Source: an uncultured Desulfovibrio sp. (GTDB lineage Bacteria > Desulfobacterota > Desulfovibrionia > Desulfovibrionales > Desulfovibrionaceae). From it: a stretch of DNA of 10,552 bases. Shown piece after piece: positions 7,126 through 10,552 of this stretch. Position 1 is the stretch's first letter. Each line of letters opens with the position of its first letter. A program made the position numbers and the translations under genes. The notes under the pieces are model-generated. The model was not told the origin of the DNA and ran no database searches. It saw only the letters and a program-made list of their open reading frames with translations. The stretch is taken from contig USCL01000121.1 in assembly GCA_900553145.1 (NCBI GenBank), positions 1-10,552 on the forward strand, written 5' to 3'.

Positions 7126-8160
7126 TTACTGCTGCGTGGCCACCACAAGATCAATGAGTTCCTGCGACAGCGAGTCTGAAAAAAGCTCCCAGACAGGGCG
7201 TGTTCTCCGTTTCAGTTCCTCAAATTCGGCTTCCGAAGGTTGGGAAACCTCAATGCCGTCGGCCATAAAATGCTTGACCGCCTCCTCTTCCGACTGGGGA
7301 GCCAAAACTTCGCGCTGGTACTTCAGGGCTTCGGCGGCCGCTTCCCGGATAATGCCCCGAACCTGCGGATCAAGCCCTTCCCACCACTTCTTGTTGGCGC
7401 TCAGGATCTGCATGCTGTAATTGTGCTGGGAAACAAAGGCATACTTGAGGACATCCTCATGTTCCGCGTCGAGCAGGAAAGAAAACGTGTTCCCCTCGCC
7501 CTCTACGATGCCTTCCTTGAGCGCGGTATAGGTCTCACCCCATGCCAGCGGCTTTGGCTTCATGCCGAGCGCTTTCGCCACTTCGACCTCCACGACGGAA
7601 GCCGTCGTGCGAACCTGAATGCCCGACAAGTCCGCGATGGACCGAATCGGCTTTTTCACGCTGAAGAAATCCCGGTAGCCGTATTCGCAATACATGATCG
7701 GTTCCAGACCGACTTCATTGAATTTTCCCTTAAAATACCGGCCAAGCTCACCGTTATCCAATGCCTTGTACAAATTCTTCTGGTACTTGGCGCTCGTGAT
7801 GTACGGCAGATCGAAAACCATGAGCGACGGTACCACCCAACTCAGATTCGGGCTGGAGCTGACCGCCATTTCGAGCCCGCCGGTCAGCGCCCCCTTGAGC
7901 ATGACGACATCGCTCCCCAGAACGGCGTTGGGGAAAACATGGACCTTGATTTTGTCCTTTGATTTCTGGGCGACCAGTTCCGCAAATTTTTCAAAGGCCA
8001 AACTGGTATGATGCCCCGGCGGACACGGGTGCGCCAACCGAAAACGGACTTTGGGGCCGGAATATTCCGCATGCGCCGAGACCAGCGTCCCCCATATGAG
8101 CATGAGAGCCACGGGCAACAGCAGTACCCGGGCCACATGTTGTAAAAAATTCCTTTTCAT
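7126..8160 (-). CDS. dctP: TRAP transporter periplasmic solute-binding protein (DctP family)
   Basis: This is a 344-residue secreted receptor of the tripartite ATP-independent periplasmic family, which binds organic acids, sulfonates and similar anions for delivery to a DctQM membrane pair. A signal peptide is clear: basic MKR start, hydrophobic core about 9-27, likely cut after AHA31. Typical DctP features follow: LAHPCPPGHHTSLAFEKFAE (42-61), the region GIQVRTT with the carboxylate-binding Arg at 184, and ALKEGIVEGEGN (213-224), matching the family ALxxGxVDGxEN block. The ATG at 8160 is preceded by AGAGGA 7 bases away; a longer frame to 8265 would spoil the signal peptide. No dctQ or dctM gene is in this window, and a terminator follows directly, so it is an orphan receptor here. 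The substrate cannot be told from sequence alone. Confidence 0.94.
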   Translation of the reverse strand: MKRNFLQHVARVLLLPVALMLIWGTLVSAHAEYSGPKVRFRLAHPCPPGHHTSLAFEKFAELVAQKSKDKIKVHVFPNAVLGSDVVMLKGALTGGLEMAVSSSPNLSWVVPSLMVFDLPYITSAKYQKNLYKALDNGELGRYFKGKFNEVGLEPIMYCEYGYRDFFSVKKPIRSIADLSGIQVRTTASVVEVEVAKALGMKPKPLAWGETYTALKEGIVEGEGNTFSFLLDAEHEDVLKYAFVSQHNYSMQILSANKKWWEGLDPQVRGIIREAAAEALKYQREVLAPQSEEEAVKHFMADGIEVSQPSEAEFEELKRRTRPVWELFSDSLSQELIDLVVATQQ

Positions 8161-8321
8161 TCCGAATTCCTCTGTGCGGGTGTAGCGTTCCTTTTCGCGG
8201 CAGCGCCGGACGGCACAGCCTCCAGACCCGTTTGAAAAGAAACGCCACGCCGCACAATCCTCCAAAGAGGTATTTTCTCACAAAAAACATGATCCCGCGC
8301 GCAAAAGGCAATCCGGAGCGC

Positions 8322-8349
8322 TTGGGAACGTTTTTTTCTTTCTTATAAT
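8322..8349 (+). promoter_or_regulatory. Candidate plus-strand promoter facing the terC-like gene
   Basis: TTGGGA (8322-8327) and a perfect TATAAT (8344-8349) are separated by 16 bases. There is no supported plus-strand gene downstream, so transcription would be antisense to the 3' part of the TerC/CBS gene. It overlaps the candidate dctP promoter on the opposite strand, so one of the two may be spurious. Confidence 0.3.
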
Positions 8350-8370
8350 CGACCCAATCTAAACTGTTCT
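8342..8370 (-). promoter_or_regulatory. Candidate sigma-70 promoter for dctP
   Basis: On the minus strand, -35-like AGAACA (8365-8370) and -10-like TATAAG (8342-8347) are 17 bases apart. This would give a leader of roughly 175 bases before the dctP start. The -35 matches only 3 of 6 consensus bases, so the call is tentative. Confidence 0.3.
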
Positions 8371-8381
8371 CGCGAAGAAAT

Positions 8382-8398
8382 CCATAGTCTTTCTATGG
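8382..8398 (-). terminator. Weak hairpin after the TerC/CBS gene
   Basis: CCATAG (8382-8387) and CTATGG (8393-8398) form a 6-bp stem with a 5-base loop, 20 bases after the stop codon of the TerC/CBS gene on the minus strand. The following bases are ATTTCTT, a poor T-run. It may end or attenuate the transcript, and some read-through into dctP is possible. Confidence 0.3.
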
Positions 8399-8418
8399 CA
8401 AAACAAATCCATCCTTCC

Positions 8419-9999
8419 TTATTGGCTTTTTTCCGAAACGTCCACAGGACGCTGCGGGTGGATACGGATTTGGCCGATGCGCAGGCCATCCATGGAAGCG
8501 ACCGTCCACAAGTGGCCCCAGAAGAACAGGCTCTCGCCCGCAACGGGGATATGCCCCAGACGATCCAGCAGCAACCCGGCCATGGTGGCGCAGCTCAGCT
8601 CTTCTTCCGGCTGGATGCCCAGCGTATGCAGCCCCTCGTCCACGGCCATCCGCCCGGGAAGCAGCCATGAGCCGTCAGGCTGATGGAACGAATCCGGCTC
8701 AGGAGCCACATCGCCCATATGCCCGGCGATGGCGGACAAAATGTCCATCGGCGTCACGACGCCCACGGCGCTCCCGTATTCGTCCAGCACAATACCCATT
8801 GGAGCGGGGTGCTGCCGGAAGGCGTCCAAGACGTCGGGAAGCCCCGTATGTTCGAAAACCATAGGGACGGGAACCACGGACGCCTCAAGCGAAAAACAGC
8901 CGGTCTTCTGGTAACGCCACAGCAACTCGCGCAGATCCACAACGCCGAGCACTTCGTCGGTATCCCCACGCATGACCGGGAGGAACGGGTGCTTCGACGC
9001 GCCGACCAGCTTGAGGAGATCTTCCGGCGGCTCATTGCTGTCGAGCCACTGTACCTTATGGCGAGGCGTCATGATATACCGCACAGTCCGCCCGCCGAAG
9101 CGGATGACCCGCGCGACAATGGCCCGCTCCTCCGGCCTGAACACCTTGTCCCGGCAATCGGCATACCCCAGCGCCGCCATCTCCATTTCCGTCTCGCCGC
9201 CGGGGATGGTGGTTCCGCCCAGCAGTTCCAGAACCGCCCTGGCAGCCGACTCGCGCAATCCGCGCGTTGTAATCCGGTTCCGCCGGTTGCGTAACGCCAA
9301 CTGGTTGAACGCCTCCACAACAATCGAAAAACCAATGGCCGCGTAGAGGTATCCCTTGGGGATGTGGTAGCCGAGCCCTTCCAGAATGAGGCTCAGGCCG
9401 ATCATCAGCAAAAAGCCGAGGCACAAAATGATGACCGTGGGATGCCTGTCCACGAACTCCGTCAACGGGCGTGAGGCCAGCAGCATCGCAAGCACGGCGA
9501 TGACGACGGCCAGCATCATGATGGAGAGTTCCTTCACCATGCCCACGGACGTAATGATCGAGTCCAGAGAAAAGATGGCGTCCAGTATCACAATCTGCGT
9601 GATGACCTGCCAGAACACGGCCTGATGGACGGCTTTCTCCTCTGTGGGCTGAAAACCTTCCAGCCGTTCATGGAGTTCCATCGTCCCCTTCAATAAAAGG
9701 AACAGGCCGCCGACAAGAAGGATGATATCCCGGGCCGTGAACGAATAACCCAAAAGGGAAAACCACGGCTGTGTAAGCCCGATCAGCCATGCGACCGTGG
9801 AAAGCAGCCCCAAGCGCATGATCAAGGCCAGCGAAAGGCCGATGGTGAACGCGTGCCTGCGCTTCTCTTCCGGTAACCGTGAAGAAAGAATGGAAATAAA
9901 AACGAGGTTATCGATGCCGAGCACCACTTCAAGCAGGATAAGGGTACCCAGCCCGCCCCAAGCCGTGGGCTCTGCCACCCACGAAAAATCGAGAAACAT
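8419..9999 (-). CDS. TerC-family membrane protein with CBS pair and CorC/HlyC domain
   Basis: This 526-residue inner-membrane protein has the same architecture as E. coli YoaE and YegH. The N-terminal TerC domain (about residues 10-235) holds seven or so helices with the family's acidic residues in LEVVLGIDN (E24, D30) and ILDAIFSLDS (D140, D146). A cytoplasmic part follows: two CBS repeats (about 300-430, with RYIMTPRHKVQWLD and GIVLDEYGSAVGVVTPMDIL) and a C-terminal CorC/HlyC transporter-associated domain (about 440-515). TerC relatives export manganese or other metals, and CBS pairs often sense nucleotides; the substrate here is not known. The ATG at 9999 is chosen for its AAGGAG site 5 bases upstream and because the helix order begins right after it; a longer frame to 10116 adds a non-membrane stretch without a ribosome site. 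It lies 258 bases upstream of dctP on the same strand, with no obvious functional link. Confidence 0.93.
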   Translation of the reverse strand: MFLDFSWVAEPTAWGGLGTLILLEVVLGIDNLVFISILSSRLPEEKRRHAFTIGLSLALIMRLGLLSTVAWLIGLTQPWFSLLGYSFTARDIILLVGGLFLLLKGTMELHERLEGFQPTEEKAVHQAVFWQVITQIVILDAIFSLDSIITSVGMVKELSIMMLAVVIAVLAMLLASRPLTEFVDRHPTVIILCLGFLLMIGLSLILEGLGYHIPKGYLYAAIGFSIVVEAFNQLALRNRRNRITTRGLRESAARAVLELLGGTTIPGGETEMEMAALGYADCRDKVFRPEERAIVARVIRFGGRTVRYIMTPRHKVQWLDSNEPPEDLLKLVGASKHPFLPVMRGDTDEVLGVVDLRELLWRYQKTGCFSLEASVVPVPMVFEHTGLPDVLDAFRQHPAPMGIVLDEYGSAVGVVTPMDILSAIAGHMGDVAPEPDSFHQPDGSWLLPGRMAVDEGLHTLGIQPEEELSCATMAGLLLDRLGHIPVAGESLFFWGHLWTVASMDGLRIGQIRIHPQRPVDVSEKSQ

Positions 10000-10004
10000 A
10001 TACG

Positions 10005-10027
10005 CTCCTTCCCCAGAATATGGGGAA
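10005..10027 (-). promoter_or_regulatory. Hairpin abutting the ribosome binding site of the TerC/CBS gene
   Basis: TTCCCC (10009-10014) and GGGGAA (10022-10027) form a 6-bp stem with a 7-base loop. On the mRNA the 3' arm runs straight into the AAGGAG site (10010-10005), sharing its first two bases. Folding could limit ribosome access. It does not resemble the yybP-ykoY manganese riboswitch that precedes some TerC-family genes. Confidence 0.35.
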
Positions 10028-10070
10028 CGCCGTTGCGATTGAACAAAAGGGAAAGAACATCTCTGGACGT

Positions 10071-10552
10071 TCAAACCGCTGGAGGCGAACGGGGGCAAGC
10101 GAGACAACGAACCCAATCACGAGGGGATGTGGAGACAGCCAACGAAATGCCGCTTCCGCGCAGGAGCATTCCCGCGCAAAAGCAGCCGCCGGGCAGTGCC
10201 ATGAACAGGCTAAAGGCATGCCCCCGTTCAAAACGGGAGGTACCATGAGCGGAACGTTCGTGAGGGACATACACCGCCCCGCCCTGCCCCGAAAGACTCC
10301 ACGCCGCTTCCTCCCCAAAGGAGGCCTCGTCGTCCGGCAAGACCGGAGGGGCCGGGAAAACATCTTTGGCATTTCCCGCACACGGAAACGCGGCGACAGG
10401 CTCAAACGGATCGGAAGGAAAAGAAGTTCCCTGCGGCGGGAAAAACAGAAAGCCCCCAGCCATGAGCATGGCGAGGAGCAAAACAAGGCGTGTTCGTTGT
10501 GAGGAGTCACCCAAGATGAGAATCTGTTGCAGCCAACTTGAGAATGTGAACT
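10071..10552 (-). CDS. Hypothetical, possibly secreted protein, open to the window edge
   Basis: A minus-strand frame stays open from the right edge to a TGA at 10071-10073, 71 bases before the TerC/CBS start. It could begin at a TTG (10514) or lie further right, outside the window. A hydrophobic segment (RLVLLLAMLMAGGFLFF) near the start looks like a signal peptide or membrane anchor. It is followed by a Pro- and acid-rich stretch and several Cys residues. There is no ribosome site at the TTG and no family I recognise. The tail (CPRSPPAV) looks non-coding-like, so it may be a chance frame in the upstream region of the TerC/CBS gene. If it is real, it would be co-oriented with and close to that gene. 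Confidence 0.3.
   Translation of the reverse strand, partial: FTFSSWLQQILILGDSSQRTRLVLLLAMLMAGGFLFFPPQGTSFPSDPFEPVAAFPCAGNAKDVFPAPPVLPDDEASFGEEAAWSLSGQGGAVYVPHERSAHGTSRFERGHAFSLFMALPGGCFCAGMLLRGSGISLAVSTSPRDWVRCLACPRSPPAV

Noticed and set aside
8161..8265. Longer frame upstream of the dctP ATG
   Set aside because: It would put a Cys/Arg-rich stretch before an excellent signal peptide, and a good ribosome site serves the ATG at 8160.
7991..8311. 106-codon minus-strand frame overlapping the 5' end of dctP
   Set aside because: It overlaps dctP by about 170 bases in another frame; the overlapping part is a shadow of dctP codons.
8398..8411. Sigma-54 promoter candidate (TGG...TTTTGC) upstream of dctP
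   Set aside because: The GG and GC elements are 9 bases apart instead of the required 10, and the -24 element is otherwise poor.
10000..10116. Longer frame upstream of the TerC/CBS ATG
   Set aside because: The AAGGAG site and family-typical N-terminus support the ATG at 9999.
10028..10200. yybP-ykoY manganese riboswitch upstream of the TerC/CBS gene
   Set aside because: I looked for it because some TerC genes carry one, but no conserved core could be recognised by eye.

Overview
The window looks like a chromosomal segment of a moderately GC-rich Gram-negative bacterium. The best guess is a Desulfovibrionaceae-type sulfate or sulfite reducer (Desulfovibrio/Bilophila-like). This rests on the gene mix: a NifA-like GAF/AAA+ sigma-54 activator, a TRAP solute receptor, a 12-helix LuxR regulator and a DeaD-type helicase. 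The taxon is inferred from context, since no marker such as 16S rRNA is present.

Left part, plus strand (1-2640): two tandem tRNA-Gly genes (anticodons GCC and CCC) end at a strong hairpin terminator. A long leader follows, and then a DEAD-box RNA helicase of the DeaD/CsdA type with a C-terminal RNA-binding domain. A symmetric, bidirectional terminator lies about 230 bases after its stop.

Middle, minus strand (2640-5151): a mostly gene-free stretch holds one well-supported small gene of 81 codons with a very strong ribosome binding site. Its product resembles the short DUF2829/Tad2-like family. Upstream of it on the same strand is a sigma-54-dependent activator with its own terminator.

Right part, minus strand (5205-10552): a membrane-bound LuxR-family regulator with 12 predicted helices sits 53 bases ahead of the sigma-54 activator and is probably in the same operon. 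It is preceded by a regulatory-looking intergenic region with a long inverted repeat and a tandem 10-bp repeat. Next is a lone TRAP-type periplasmic receptor (DctP) without its DctQ/DctM membrane partners, closed by a perfect 24-bp palindromic terminator. Then comes a TerC/CBS/CorC membrane protein. A weak, possibly secreted hypothetical reading frame runs to the right edge.

Working idea: DctP, the 12-helix LuxR protein and the GAF/sigma-54 activator may form a ligand-sensing regulatory cluster in which the solute receptor is not part of a complete local transporter. The small DUF2829/Tad2-like gene is the most unusual item, because relatives of that family are best known from phages as anti-Thoeris proteins. 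No IS element, CRISPR array, integrase or rRNA gene was seen.
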